A stretch of 64,000 nt of DNA from Aestuariimicrobium kwangyangense DSM 21549 (GTDB lineage Bacteria > Actinomycetota > Actinomycetes > Propionibacteriales > Propionibacteriaceae): assembly GCF_000421525.1 (NCBI RefSeq), contig NZ_ATXE01000004.1, forward strand, positions 124,001-188,000, in the 5' to 3' direction. The notes under the pieces were generated by a model. It saw only the letters and a list, made by a program, of their open reading frames with translations, ran no database searches and had not been told where the DNA came from. Each line of letters opens with the position of its first letter. Position 1 is the stretch's first letter. The translations under genes were made by a program, and so were the position numbers. Positions 36,168-44,528 of the stretch are shown in pieces.

Positions 36168-37798
36168 TTGGGCGTCGCCTCGTCCAGCACCTTCTTGTAC
36201 ATGGTGCGCAATTCCTCGCCCCCGGCCTTCTTCCAGGTCGCGATCGCCTTGTCGAGGTCGGCCATGGTCTTGCGGCCACGCACGATGTCCTTCTCGAGAT
36301 CGGCGAAGGGTGCCCCGATCGAGGCCAGGCGGGTGGGCTCGGTGATGTTCATGCCGTAGAACAACGGCTCCTTGAAGAAGGTGGCCGTGGTGTTGACCCA
36401 CTCGGAGTAGGCCTTGACATAGCCGGGGTACTGCACCTTGGCGACCGACGGTGCGGGTGAGGCCAGGAAGATGTAGGTGGGCTGGACCTCGGCGGCACCC
36501 AGGTCGGTGAGCTTGGGCATCCGGTTCTCGTCCAGGGTGTAGTGGGTGCCCTCGACGCCGTAGTTGACGAGGTTGTACTCCTCGGTGCCGAACGGAGCAG
36601 CCAGGAAGTCGGCGACCTTCAGGATCTCCTTGACCTTGGCCTCACCCAAGCCCTTCTTGATGGCCGAGAAGATGCCCATGGCGGGGCCCTTCCAGACCAC
36701 GGGGTCACCCGAGCCGTTGCCGATCACCGGCATGGGCAACTGGCTGTAGTCAGGGTTCGAGGGCAGTTGCCGCTGCAGCGCCTCGGCCCAGCCACCGATG
36801 CCGTCGGAGAGCATCAGCGTCTTGCCCGACTCGAAGCGCTGCTTGGCGTCGCCACCGTTGCCCGCCACGGCATCGGGGTGCACGACCCCGGCCTTGAACA
36901 GCTTCGCGGTCCACTCCAGCGCCTGCCTGTACTCCTGGGTCTCGACCCGGTGCACGAGGTTGCCGGAGTCGTCCTTCTGCCACTTCGGCGGCACGTGGAA
37001 GAAGTTCACGGCCTGGTTCCACAGGTCGTCACAGCCGTAGCGGCCCGCCTTGGCGTCGGTGAGCTGCTTGGCGACCTCGATCACCTCATCAGGAGTGGTG
37101 GGCAGCTGGGTGACCCCGTACTTCTTGAACAGGTCGGCCCGGTAGAACAGCGGGTTCGGGATGCCGGCGTCGGGCATCGGGATGCCGACCAGGGTGCCGT
37201 TGTAGACGCAGTACCGCCACGAGTCGGTGGGCACCGAGGCGAGGTTCGGATAGTCCTTGACCTTGTCACCGGCGATGTAGGGGGACAGGTCCTCGAACAG
37301 GTCGGCCGCGGTGTCCGAGAACCGCGCCGGCAGGTTCCAGGTGGTGAGGCACAGCCAGTCGGGCAGGTCCTTCTTCGATGCCATCACCGTGGCCATCTTG
37401 TCGCCGTAGGTGTTGCCGTCGGAGATCGAGAACTTCAGCGTCGACCCGATGCGGGCGTTGAGCCCGTCGAAGTACTTGTTGCCGCTCGTGCGTGGGATGG
37501 CGCCCCACAGCGGGGTCATCACGGCGATGGTGCTGCCCGAACCCGGGGGCTTGTCGTAGGCCTTCACGAACGAGTCGGGGATCTTCTCGAAGCCGTTGGC
37601 CGGCGGCGGGTAGTCGGGCTTCGCGTACTGCTTGACGGCGTAGTCGGGGACGAGGGCGTTGGCCGCCTGCGAGGGGTCACCGGCAGGTGCACCCGCCCCT
37701 TGGGTACGGCAGCCAGCGAGCACGGTGGGGCCGACCACGGCGGCGGCGCCCAGACCGAGCGCACCCAGAAACCTTCGGCGGGACAGATCAATCGACAT
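36164..37798 (-). CDS. Extracellular solute-binding lipoprotein, LplA-like
   Basis: A 544-residue family 1 solute-binding protein. The signal peptide has a twin-arginine-like SRRRFLGALGLG start and a lipobox VLAGC, so it is probably Tat-exported and lipid-anchored. The large mature domain (over 500 residues) is typical of LplA/YtcQ proteins that bind complex oligosaccharides. ATG 37798 has AAGGAAG upstream. Two GAAGCG-type palindromes lie 60-130 nt upstream, in the region shared with the divergent GH3 gene. Confidence 0.93.
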   Translation of the reverse strand: MSIDLSRRRFLGALGLGAAAVVGPTVLAGCRTQGAGAPAGDPSQAANALVPDYAVKQYAKPDYPPPANGFEKIPDSFVKAYDKPPGSGSTIAVMTPLWGAIPRTSGNKYFDGLNARIGSTLKFSISDGNTYGDKMATVMASKKDLPDWLCLTTWNLPARFSDTAADLFEDLSPYIAGDKVKDYPNLASVPTDSWRYCVYNGTLVGIPMPDAGIPNPLFYRADLFKKYGVTQLPTTPDEVIEVAKQLTDAKAGRYGCDDLWNQAVNFFHVPPKWQKDDSGNLVHRVETQEYRQALEWTAKLFKAGVVHPDAVAGNGGDAKQRFESGKTLMLSDGIGGWAEALQRQLPSNPDYSQLPMPVIGNGSGDPVVWKGPAMGIFSAIKKGLGEAKVKEILKVADFLAAPFGTEEYNLVNYGVEGTHYTLDENRMPKLTDLGAAEVQPTYIFLASPAPSVAKVQYPGYVKAYSEWVNTTATFFKEPLFYGMNITEPTRLASIGAPFADLEKDIVRGRKTMADLDKAIATWKKAGGEELRTMYKKVLDEATPK

Positions 37799-37860
37799 GA
37801 GCAGTGTCACTTCCTTGTGAGAGAGCCAGCTGAGGGGCCACCGGCATCGCGGCCGCCCAC

Positions 37861-37878
37861 TGTCGAAGCGATTCGACA
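37861..37878. promoter_or_regulatory. LacI-type operator, site 2a
   Basis: TGTCGAAGCGATTCGACA is symmetric apart from its central base pair and equals the 33024 site at 16 of 18 positions. It lies 63 nt upstream of the binding-protein ATG in the region divergent to GH3. Confidence 0.8.
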
Positions 37879-37903
37879 GGCTGACAGTAGACGACAGTCG
37901 GTC

Positions 37904-37930
37904 CAAAAGTGAAGCGCTTCGACACTTTTG
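37904..37930. promoter_or_regulatory. LacI-type operator, site 2b, with outer dyad
   Basis: A perfect GAAGCGCTTC core (37911-37920) followed by GACA matches one half of the consensus. It is nested in an offset 8-bp dyad, CAAAAGTG (37904-37911) and CACTTTTG (37923-37930). It lies 58-84 nt upstream of the GH3 start and pairs with site 2a 46 nt away, a spacing that could allow looping. Confidence 0.7.
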
Positions 37931-37987
37931 TTTCTTCGACACCCAAAACATGGCGTGGACGTGCCCGGGCAGGCGAGGATGGGTCCT

Positions 37988-40810
37988 GTGACTGACCCCA
38001 GCCCCACCTTCGAGGCCATCGTCGACCGCCTGCTGGCAGAACTGACCGACGACGAACTCGTGACCCTGCTGCACCAGGACCAGCCCGCGATCCCCCGTCT
38101 GGGACTGGCCGGCTTCCACACCGGACAGGAGGCGGCCCACGGAGTTGCCTGGCGAGGGATCGCCACGGTGTTCCCCCAGCCCGTGGGTCTGGCCGCCAGC
38201 TTCGACCCGGAGCTGGTCACCGACATCGGCGCGGCCGTGGGCGTCGAACTGAGGGCCATGCACGTCCGCGACCCCGAGCAGAACTCGCTCAACGCGTGGG
38301 CTCCGGTGGTCAACCCCCTGCGCAACCCCTTGTGGGGCCGCAACGAGGAGGGCTGGTCCGAGGACCCCCACCTGACCGGTGCGATGGCGGCGGCCTACGC
38401 CTCAGGCATGCGCGGCCAGCATCCGACCCACTGGCGGGTCGTGCCGACGTTGAAGCACCTGCTCGCCTACAACAACGAGACCGATCGGTGCACCAGCTCG
38501 TCGTCCCTGTCACCGCGCGTGCTGCACGAGTACGACCTGCCCGCCTTCCAGCTGCCGTTGGCGGCCCGGGCCGTGGGGGCCGTGATGCCTGCCTACAACC
38601 TGGTCAACGGGCGGCCTTGCCACGTGCATGCCGAGCTGATGGACGAGGTGCGCCGGTTCGACCCCGAGGTGGTCACGGTCTCTGATGCCTGGGCACCCAC
38701 CAACCTCAGTGGCGCCGAGCGCGCCTTCGACTCGCGGCCAGCCTCGCACGCCGCAGCTGTCAGGGCCGGCCTCGACTCCTTCACCGATGGCGACCGCAAC
38801 CCGGCACCCATGGTCGACGCCCTGCGTACCGCCCTCGACGCCGGGCTGCTGGGTGTCGACCTGGTGCGGACGGCCGCCCGTCGGCTGCTGCTGCTCAGGG
38901 CGCGGACGGGTGAGTTCTCCCCCGACGACGACCCGTGGACCGGCATCGGCGCCGAGCAGGTCGACACCCCCGCACACCGCTCGCTCGCCCGCCGCGCGGC
39001 CGCCGGTCAGGTGGTGGTGCTCGAGAATCGGGGGGCGCTGCCCACGAATCCCTCGACCCCCGCGGCCGACGGGGGCCCACGCCGCCTGGCGGTGGTCGGT
39101 CCCCAGTCCGAGGTGGTCAAGCACGACTGGTACTCCGGCACCCCGCCCTACTCGGTCACCATCGCCGACGCCGCCCGGGAGGCGGGTTGGCTGGTCACCA
39201 GCGACGACGGCTCCGACCACGTCGCGTTCACCTCACTCGACCCCCGTTTCCCCGGCCAAGCCCTGACGCGCGACGAGGATGGGGCCCTCGTGCTGGCCGA
39301 ACCACTGGGCGACCCAGCCGTGCACCGGGTGATCGGCTGGGGTGAGGACTCGGTCACGATCGCCGACCACGCCACCGGGCTGTTGTGGAGCGGCCAGGAC
39401 AACGGCATGGTGATGATCGACTCGACCCGCCCAGGGGGATGGGTGGCCCGCGAGGAGTTCCGCGAACACCGCCACGACGACGGCAGCTGGTCACTGCAGC
39501 ACGTCGGTTCGGGACGATGGCTGCGCCACGAGCACTTCGGTGGCCTGGTCAGTGCCACCGCCCCCACACTGGCCCAGGCCGACCGCTGGCACCGCCAGGT
39601 GGTCTCGTCGGGGGTCGACAGAGCCGCGCAGCTGGCCTCCGGACACGACGAGGTCTGGGTGGTGCTGGGCAATGACCCGCATCTGCAGGGGCGCGAGACG
39701 CAGGATCGTCCGGGCTTGTCACTGCCGGGTTCGCAGGTGGCGCTCTGGTCGGCCACCGCCAGCTCGTCCGGCCCCCGGGTGCTGGTCCTGGTCTCGAGCT
39801 ACCCCTACGCGCTGGGCTCGATCGCCGAACAGGCCGACGCCGTCGTGTGGACCTCCCACGCCGGTCAGGAACTCGGCCATGGTGTGGTCGACGTGCTGAC
39901 GGGCGCCGTGGGACCGAGGGCCCGCCTGGCCCAGACCTGGTGGGCCGACGAGGTCGACGCCGGTGGGCTGTTCGACTACGACGTGATCGGCTCCGGGCTG
40001 ACCTACCAGTGGAGCCGGGCGACGCCCGAGTTCGCGTTCGGGCACGGACTGGGCTACTCCCGCACCGAGTTCTCGGACCTCGACCTGAAGAACCAGCGCG
40101 TCCGGGTGACCCAGCCGGGGGAACCGGCGCTGGGTCTGCCGCCGGACATCGAGCTGACCACCGCCACGGTGACGGTCACGAATGTGGGTGAGCGGGTCGT
40201 CGACGAACTCGTGCAGGTCTACGCCTCGGCGTTGGAACACCTGCTGTCGGCACCCCTGCGGGTGCTGGTCGCGCACCGATGGGTTCGGCTCCACCCCGGC
40301 GAATCGGTGCGCGTCAGCCTGCCGGTGTCGAGCCAGCGGCTGGCGACGTGGTCGGTGCGCAGCGGGTCGTGGCGCGTGGAACGGTCCCGGTGGCGCCTCT
40401 ACGTGGGCCGCGACTGCCTCACCCCCGTGGTGTCGGCGGAGCTGGCCATCGAAGCCGACGACCCGCCACCGGTGACGTGGCCGTTGTTGGGCTGGACGGC
40501 GGATGACCACCAGGGCGTCGAGTTCGTGGCGGCACCGGCAGAGCGCGGCACGGCCGTCCGCGCGGTCGGCCCCGGGGTGGGCGGCATGTCCTGGCGTGAG
40601 GTCACCGTCAACGGCCCGGTACGACTCCACGTCGGACGAGGCCGAGGTCGAGCCCGGCTGTTCGTCAGCTTCGACGGCAGACGCGAGGTGCAGCTACCGA
40701 CCGAGCCCGGGTGGCACACGATCGACCTGCCACTGCCCCCGGGATCGGGACCCCTCGAGGTCACGGTGGAGGGTTCGGCGATGCTGTGGAAGCTGGAGTC
40801 ACTCGGCTGA
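37988..40810 (+). CDS. GH3 beta-glucosidase-like enzyme with an internal beta-trefoil/fascin-like insert
   Basis: A 940-residue intracellular GH3 protein. The N-terminal barrel shows NPLWGRNEEGWSEDPHLTG, PTLKHLLAYNNE and the nucleophile Asp in VTVSDAWAP (about residue 235). The C-terminal sandwich has VVLENRGALP and a FnIII-like end. Between them, residues about 415-540 form an insert with SWSLQHVGSGRWLRHEHFGG (about 500-520), which recalls fascin/ricin-type trefoil repeats. Start GTG 37988 is set by GAGG spacing; ATG 37979 is possible. Its 3' end overlaps the convergent GH5 gene by 12 nt. The likely role is trimming glucose from xyloglucan-derived backbones. Confidence 0.88.
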   Translation: MTDPSPTFEAIVDRLLAELTDDELVTLLHQDQPAIPRLGLAGFHTGQEAAHGVAWRGIATVFPQPVGLAASFDPELVTDIGAAVGVELRAMHVRDPEQNSLNAWAPVVNPLRNPLWGRNEEGWSEDPHLTGAMAAAYASGMRGQHPTHWRVVPTLKHLLAYNNETDRCTSSSSLSPRVLHEYDLPAFQLPLAARAVGAVMPAYNLVNGRPCHVHAELMDEVRRFDPEVVTVSDAWAPTNLSGAERAFDSRPASHAAAVRAGLDSFTDGDRNPAPMVDALRTALDAGLLGVDLVRTAARRLLLLRARTGEFSPDDDPWTGIGAEQVDTPAHRSLARRAAAGQVVVLENRGALPTNPSTPAADGGPRRLAVVGPQSEVVKHDWYSGTPPYSVTIADAAREAGWLVTSDDGSDHVAFTSLDPRFPGQALTRDEDGALVLAEPLGDPAVHRVIGWGEDSVTIADHATGLLWSGQDNGMVMIDSTRPGGWVAREEFREHRHDDGSWSLQHVGSGRWLRHEHFGGLVSATAPTLAQADRWHRQVVSSGVDRAAQLASGHDEVWVVLGNDPHLQGRETQDRPGLSLPGSQVALWSATASSSGPRVLVLVSSYPYALGSIAEQADAVVWTSHAGQELGHGVVDVLTGAVGPRARLAQTWWADEVDAGGLFDYDVIGSGLTYQWSRATPEFAFGHGLGYSRTEFSDLDLKNQRVRVTQPGEPALGLPPDIELTTATVTVTNVGERVVDELVQVYASALEHLLSAPLRVLVAHRWVRLHPGESVRVSLPVSSQRLATWSVRSGSWRVERSRWRLYVGRDCLTPVVSAELAIEADDPPPVTWPLLGWTADDHQGVEFVAAPAERGTAVRAVGPGVGGMSWREVTVNGPVRLHVGRGRGRARLFVSFDGRREVQLPTEPGWHTIDLPLPPGSGPLEVTVEGSAMLWKLESLG

Positions 40811-42010
40811 GGCTGCCGGGATGACCGCCGAGCCCGGCAGCAGGGCCTCGATGATCTCGGGACGCCACCGACAGTTCTCGAGGCGGAAGGCCTCCAGAGC
40901 CTGGTCGAACAGCATCCGGGTCGTCTGCCGGTCTGGCACCGGGGCGCTGGGGCTGGTCTGGCTGGAGCTGGTCTGGCTGGTCACCGCGGAGAAGGTGGAC
41001 ACGATCTCGTCCCACCCCGGCGGGGCCGGAGCATCGGCGGGTGAGGTCTGGGTGGCGAGTTTCTTCCACGGCCAGAAGTTCCAGGAGATGCCCAGCTCGT
41101 CATAGCCGCCGAAGGCCTGCCGCAGCCACTCGGGGGTGTTCTCGCCTCCCTCGCCCATGTACAGCGGTAGGTCGAGCCTGGCTGCCGGCTGGCGGAACTT
41201 GTCGAGCCCGGCCAGGTCGGGCTCCTCCCAGTAGCGGTGGAACTGGAGGCAGGAGTTGTCGTCCCAGACCTCGTCGAAGATCGAGAAGTTCGTCGCCCAG
41301 TGCGAACCCTCGTACATCAGCAGGTGGTTCCGGTCGACGCTGCGAATGGCCGCCGTCAGGTCGCGGTAGAGGGAGACGAGGTCGCCGGCGTGCTGGTGCT
41401 GGAACTCGTCGCGGCACGGTTCGTTGAGCAGGTCATAACCCATCACGACGGGCTCGTCGGCGAAGCGGCGGGCGATCTCGGTCCACAACGCGATGCAACG
41501 GCTGCGGTGAGGCTCCTCGAACACCTCCGGGCGATCGTGCTCGGAGTCGTCGATGTTCGACCCCGTCTGACCGCCGGGGGCGCCGTGCAGGTCGAACAGC
41601 ACCAGCAGTCCGTGGTGGCCGCACCAGGCAACGACCTGCTGCAGCCGCGTGAATCCTTCGTCGAGCCAGACTTCGGGATCGTCCAGTTGGCGCGATTCGT
41701 CCATGAACAACCGCCAGTTGAAGGGCACCCGCAGGTGGTCGAACCCTGCATCGGCGATCGCGGCGACGTCGGCCTCGGTGAAGAAGGCGTCACGGAAGCG
41801 GGGCCAGAACTCGCCCGCCCACCCCTCACCGGCCAGCGAGGCCAGCTCGGCCTCCATCAGCCGCGGTCTGGTCGCCCCCTCGAAGAAGCCCCACATGTAA
41901 CCCTCGACCAGCAACCAGTTGCCGATCCCGACACCGCGGAAATGGCGGGGCCGACCGTCGGGGCCGAGCAACTGCTGGTGGTCACGACGCACGAACTGAT
42001 GGGGAGTCAT
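40799..42010 (-). CDS. GH5-family glycoside hydrolase
   Basis: A 403-residue (beta/alpha)8 enzyme with no signal peptide. The acid/base Glu is in MGYDLLNEPCRDEF (about residue 192) and the nucleophile Glu in LYMGEGGENTP (about 288); LRVPFNWRLF and VLFDLHGAPGGQ are typical GH5 strands. It resembles intracellular exo-acting or cellodextrin-type GH5 proteins, but the subfamily is not readable by eye. A 15-bp duplication at 40952-40981 repeats SQTS near the C-terminus. It converges on the GH3 gene with a 12-nt overlap. Confidence 0.88.
   Translation of the reverse strand: MTPHQFVRRDHQQLLGPDGRPRHFRGVGIGNWLLVEGYMWGFFEGATRPRLMEAELASLAGEGWAGEFWPRFRDAFFTEADVAAIADAGFDHLRVPFNWRLFMDESRQLDDPEVWLDEGFTRLQQVVAWCGHHGLLVLFDLHGAPGGQTGSNIDDSEHDRPEVFEEPHRSRCIALWTEIARRFADEPVVMGYDLLNEPCRDEFQHQHAGDLVSLYRDLTAAIRSVDRNHLLMYEGSHWATNFSIFDEVWDDNSCLQFHRYWEEPDLAGLDKFRQPAARLDLPLYMGEGGENTPEWLRQAFGGYDELGISWNFWPWKKLATQTSPADAPAPPGWDEIVSTFSAVTSQTSSSQTSPSAPVPDRQTTRMLFDQALEAFRLENCRWRPEIIEALLPGSAVIPAASAE
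40952..40981 (-). repeat. In-frame 15-bp duplication in the GH5 gene
   Basis: Two near-identical head-to-tail units, GCTGGTCTGGCTGGA and GCTGGTCTGGCTGGT, encode a repeated Ser/Thr/Gln linker near the C-terminus. Confidence 0.8.
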
Positions 42011-42055
42011 GACCCCATCCTCGCGGCTCCGCCGCGGAGTGTGCAGGTGGTGGAC

Positions 42056-42101
42056 CTGAACGGCCGATCGCGTCCCGTTCGGGACGCGATCGGCCGTTCA
42101 G
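42056..42101. terminator. Perfect 21-bp hairpin after the sulfur operon
   Basis: Arms at 42056-42076 and 42081-42101 are perfectly complementary over 21 bp around a GTTC loop. The arm starts CTGAACGGCCGATCGCGTCC. It lies 81 nt beyond the DsrE-like gene stop and 46 nt before the GH5 start, both on the minus strand. No U-run follows, but it likely insulates the two transcripts or protects an RNA 3' end. Confidence 0.8.
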
Positions 42102-42181
42102 ATGCACTGGCTGCAGCAACTCGCCGCTGACCCTGGAGGACAAGGAGGCCGAGCGACGATCACCCTGCACGAGCGGCACCC

Positions 42182-42844
42182 CTACACGAAGATCACTTGC
42201 GCGCCCTCGGAGATGACGATGAAGTCGGCTGCCGAGATCACTCCTTCGCAGGCCGGGTGGAGGTCGGCCTCGAGCATCTTGTACATGTCGAAGGTGAGCT
42301 TGCAGGCATACAGGTGGGCACCCGCAGCCGCGATCATGTCGAGGAACTCCGGTATCTCGGGGATGTCCTCGGCCTCCATCATCTTCTTCATGGTGCGGGT
42401 GGCGTAGGTCGTCATGCCGGGCAGCGATCCGAGCTGCTGAGGCAGCGAGAGGTGCTCGGCGCCCGGCCGCAGCCGCCCGAGCTCGGGCATGTGCATTGCC
42501 GTGTTCCCGGTCATGGTGTAGCGCAGCTTGTGGTTGAGCTTGGTGTTGAGGATGTCCAGGCCCCAGAAGGTGAAGAAGATGTGCACCTCGCAGCCCTCGC
42601 TGAGGGCGGCGTTGCCCATGATCAGCGCGGGGTAGGCCATGTCGAGGTTGCCCTTCGAGCAGATGAAGGCGATCTTGCGCGGACCGGCGTACGTGGGCAC
42701 GCTGCCGACGACCCCTTCACCCGTAGCGGGGGCGGCAGCAGCACCACCGGGGCGAGGGCCGAAGTCGGGCATGATGAAGCCGTCGGGCACCCTCACGGCG
42801 GTGCGGGACCCGGTCGGGGCAGGTGCCTCAGTCGTGGCGTTCAT
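42182..42844 (-). CDS. DsrE/DsrF-like sulfur-relay protein
   Basis: A 220-residue cytosolic protein of the DsrE/DsrF/DrsH-like family. It has a disordered N-terminal 45 residues, then KIAFICSKGNLDMAYPAL with Cys, VHIFFTFWGLDIL, and AGAHLYACKLTFDMYKM with the conserved Cys expected to carry persulfide. It is last in an operon with a DsrC/TusE-like protein and an SQR-like flavoprotein, which supports sulfane-sulfur handling. Confidence 0.9.
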   Translation of the reverse strand: MNATTEAPAPTGSRTAVRVPDGFIMPDFGPRPGGAAAAPATGEGVVGSVPTYAGPRKIAFICSKGNLDMAYPALIMGNAALSEGCEVHIFFTFWGLDILNTKLNHKLRYTMTGNTAMHMPELGRLRPGAEHLSLPQQLGSLPGMTTYATRTMKKMMEAEDIPEIPEFLDMIAAAGAHLYACKLTFDMYKMLEADLHPACEGVISAADFIVISEGAQVIFV

Positions 42845-42867
42845 GACAGTTCTCCTGGTTCACGGTT

Positions 42868-43182
42868 CTAGACGCAGCCGACGGGCTTGGGCAGCCCGGC
42901 CAGCCAGGCCATCTTCTTGGCGGGCTTGCCGGGGTAGAGGCGGTACAGCTCCTTGATGTCGAAGCCGCCCACGGTCTGCATCCGCCGGAGCGTGGGGGTG
43001 ATGCCGCTGGTTGCCGAGTCCTCCCGCATGAACCGCAGCGGGGCCCAGTGGGCCTCGTCCAGTTCGACGCCGATGAGGGCGGCCAGGTCGAGGGCGAGGT
43101 CCTCGTCCCATTCGTCGCGACGGGTCAGGAACCCCTCGTCGTTGACCTGGAAGCTGCGGCCGTTCAGGGTGTTGGTGGGCAC
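42868..43182 (-). CDS. DsrC/TusE-family sulfur carrier protein
   Basis: A 104-residue protein with the DsrC/TusE fold: VNDEGFLTRRDEWDEDLA at the N-terminus, TPTLRRMQTVGGFDIKELYRLYP, and the C-terminal arm ending GLPKPVGCV with the conserved penultimate Cys that binds sulfur. Only that Cys is present in the arm, as in TusE-like rather than dissimilatory DsrC proteins with two Cys. It starts one base after the SQR-like gene stop on the minus strand. Confidence 0.92.
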   Translation of the reverse strand: MPTNTLNGRSFQVNDEGFLTRRDEWDEDLALDLAALIGVELDEAHWAPLRFMREDSATSGITPTLRRMQTVGGFDIKELYRLYPGKPAKKMAWLAGLPKPVGCV

Positions 43183-43183
43183 G

Positions 43184-44422
43184 TCATTCCTCCTCGTGCT
43201 TGCCGGCCATCGACATCAGCGTCGGGACGGGCAGTTTGTGCCCGGGCAGGAGCAGCCGCCAGTACATCTGCTCGAAGGCGAGCTTGCCCAGGTGGTTGAG
43301 CCGGGAGCGGCCCAACAGCTTCATCGGCCCCACGGCGGGCAGCGGATAGCTGCCGGTGAGGGGTTGGGTGTCGTAGTTGAAGTCGAGCAGCAGGGCCTGA
43401 CCGCGGCCGGATTCGATGAAGCAGTTCGCGTGCCCGTCGAACGAGTGGGTCATCGGCTTGCCGTTGACGACCTCCAGGAAGTTGGGGACGAAGGTCTCGA
43501 CGGAGAAGTGGGCCACCGACCCCGCCTTCGAGGTCGGGATGTTGCTGGCATCGCCCAGCACGAAGATGTTCTCGTGCGCGATCGAGCGCAGCGTCGCCTT
43601 GTCGACCGGGATGAAGCCGTTCTCGTCGCCCAGTCCGGAGTCGATGACGAACTGCTGCCCGGTGTTCAACGGGATCGTCACCAACAGGTCGAAGGGCAAC
43701 TCCCGCCCGTCGTACGAGACGATCACCTGCCGCTCGTTGTCGATCCGCTCCAGGGCGAAGTCGGAGGCCAACCTGATGGACCGATCGGTCAGCAGGCTGC
43801 CGAGCTCGTGGGAGGCGACAGGCTTGGTGAACGCACCGTCGAGCGGGGTGACGTAGGTGATGTCGACCTTGTGCCTGATGCCCCGCTTGCGGAACCAGTC
43901 CTCGGCGAGGAAGACGAACTCGAGCGGTGCGACCGGGCACTTGATCGGCATGTCTGTCAGGTGGACGAGCAGCCTGCCGCCCGTGAACGCCTCGAGTGCC
44001 TCGTGCAGCCGGGTGGCTCCCTCGAGCGTGTAGAAGTCGAACACCTTGGTGTGCCACAGCTGTCCGTCGGCCATTCCCGGGGTGAGGTCGGGACGTGGTC
44101 GGGTACCGGAGGCCACCAGCAACCAGTCGTAGCCGAGCACCCGTCCGTTCTCGAGGTCGACCTCCGAATCGTCGGCCCGCACCCTGAGCACAGCACTCTC
44201 GATGAAGTCCACACCCGGCGGCAGGTAGCGCGTGCGTGGCTTGCGCACCCGGTCCGGCTGGTACATCCCGAACGGGATGAACAGGTAGCCGGGTTGGTAG
44301 TGGTGGTCATTGTCGCGGTCCACGACCGTGATGGACCACTCGTCGCCTGACAGCTCGCGCCGCAGGTGGTTCGCCAGCATGGTGCCAGCCGTCCCGGCAC
44401 CCAGGATCAGAACCCGCTTCAT
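43184..44422 (-). CDS. Sulfide:quinone oxidoreductase-like FAD enzyme
   Basis: A 412-residue flavoprotein of the NDH-2/SQR superfamily. The N-terminal FAD site is VLILGAGTAGTMLANHL, a Cys lies in MPIKCPVAPLE, the second FAD site is ENIFVLGDASNIPTSKAG, and the C-terminal amphipathic end would contact the membrane quinone pool. It should oxidise sulfide to persulfide for the downstream carriers. ATG 44422 was chosen over an upstream frame that crosses the operator. The operon has an ATACCC-N4-GGGTAT site 10 nt before this start. Confidence 0.9.
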   Translation of the reverse strand: MKRVLILGAGTAGTMLANHLRRELSGDEWSITVVDRDNDHHYQPGYLFIPFGMYQPDRVRKPRTRYLPPGVDFIESAVLRVRADDSEVDLENGRVLGYDWLLVASGTRPRPDLTPGMADGQLWHTKVFDFYTLEGATRLHEALEAFTGGRLLVHLTDMPIKCPVAPLEFVFLAEDWFRKRGIRHKVDITYVTPLDGAFTKPVASHELGSLLTDRSIRLASDFALERIDNERQVIVSYDGRELPFDLLVTIPLNTGQQFVIDSGLGDENGFIPVDKATLRSIAHENIFVLGDASNIPTSKAGSVAHFSVETFVPNFLEVVNGKPMTHSFDGHANCFIESGRGQALLLDFNYDTQPLTGSYPLPAVGPMKLLGRSRLNHLGKLAFEQMYWRLLLPGHKLPVPTLMSMAGKHEEE

Positions 44423-44431
44423 GTCTTGACG

Positions 44432-44447
44432 ATACCCCTGAGGGTAT
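44432..44447. promoter_or_regulatory. CsoR/CstR-type operator of the sulfide operon
   Basis: ATACCC-CTGA-GGGTAT is a perfect inverted repeat immediately upstream of the SQR-like start. G/C-tract dyads of this shape are bound by CsoR-like persulfide sensors (CstR group). No such regulator gene is in the window, so the assignment is by motif and context. Confidence 0.6.
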
Positions 44448-44528
44448 GCGACCACTAGCGTCGGATTCGGCATTCGGCTGTGAGAATCCTCATGTCGATC
44501 GGGCCACTGCCACGGCTCAGTTCGCTGC

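Noticed and set aside
41982-42179. Small coding gene over the 21-bp hairpin
   Set aside because: The apparent repeated peptide on both strands is only the translation of the palindrome's two arms.
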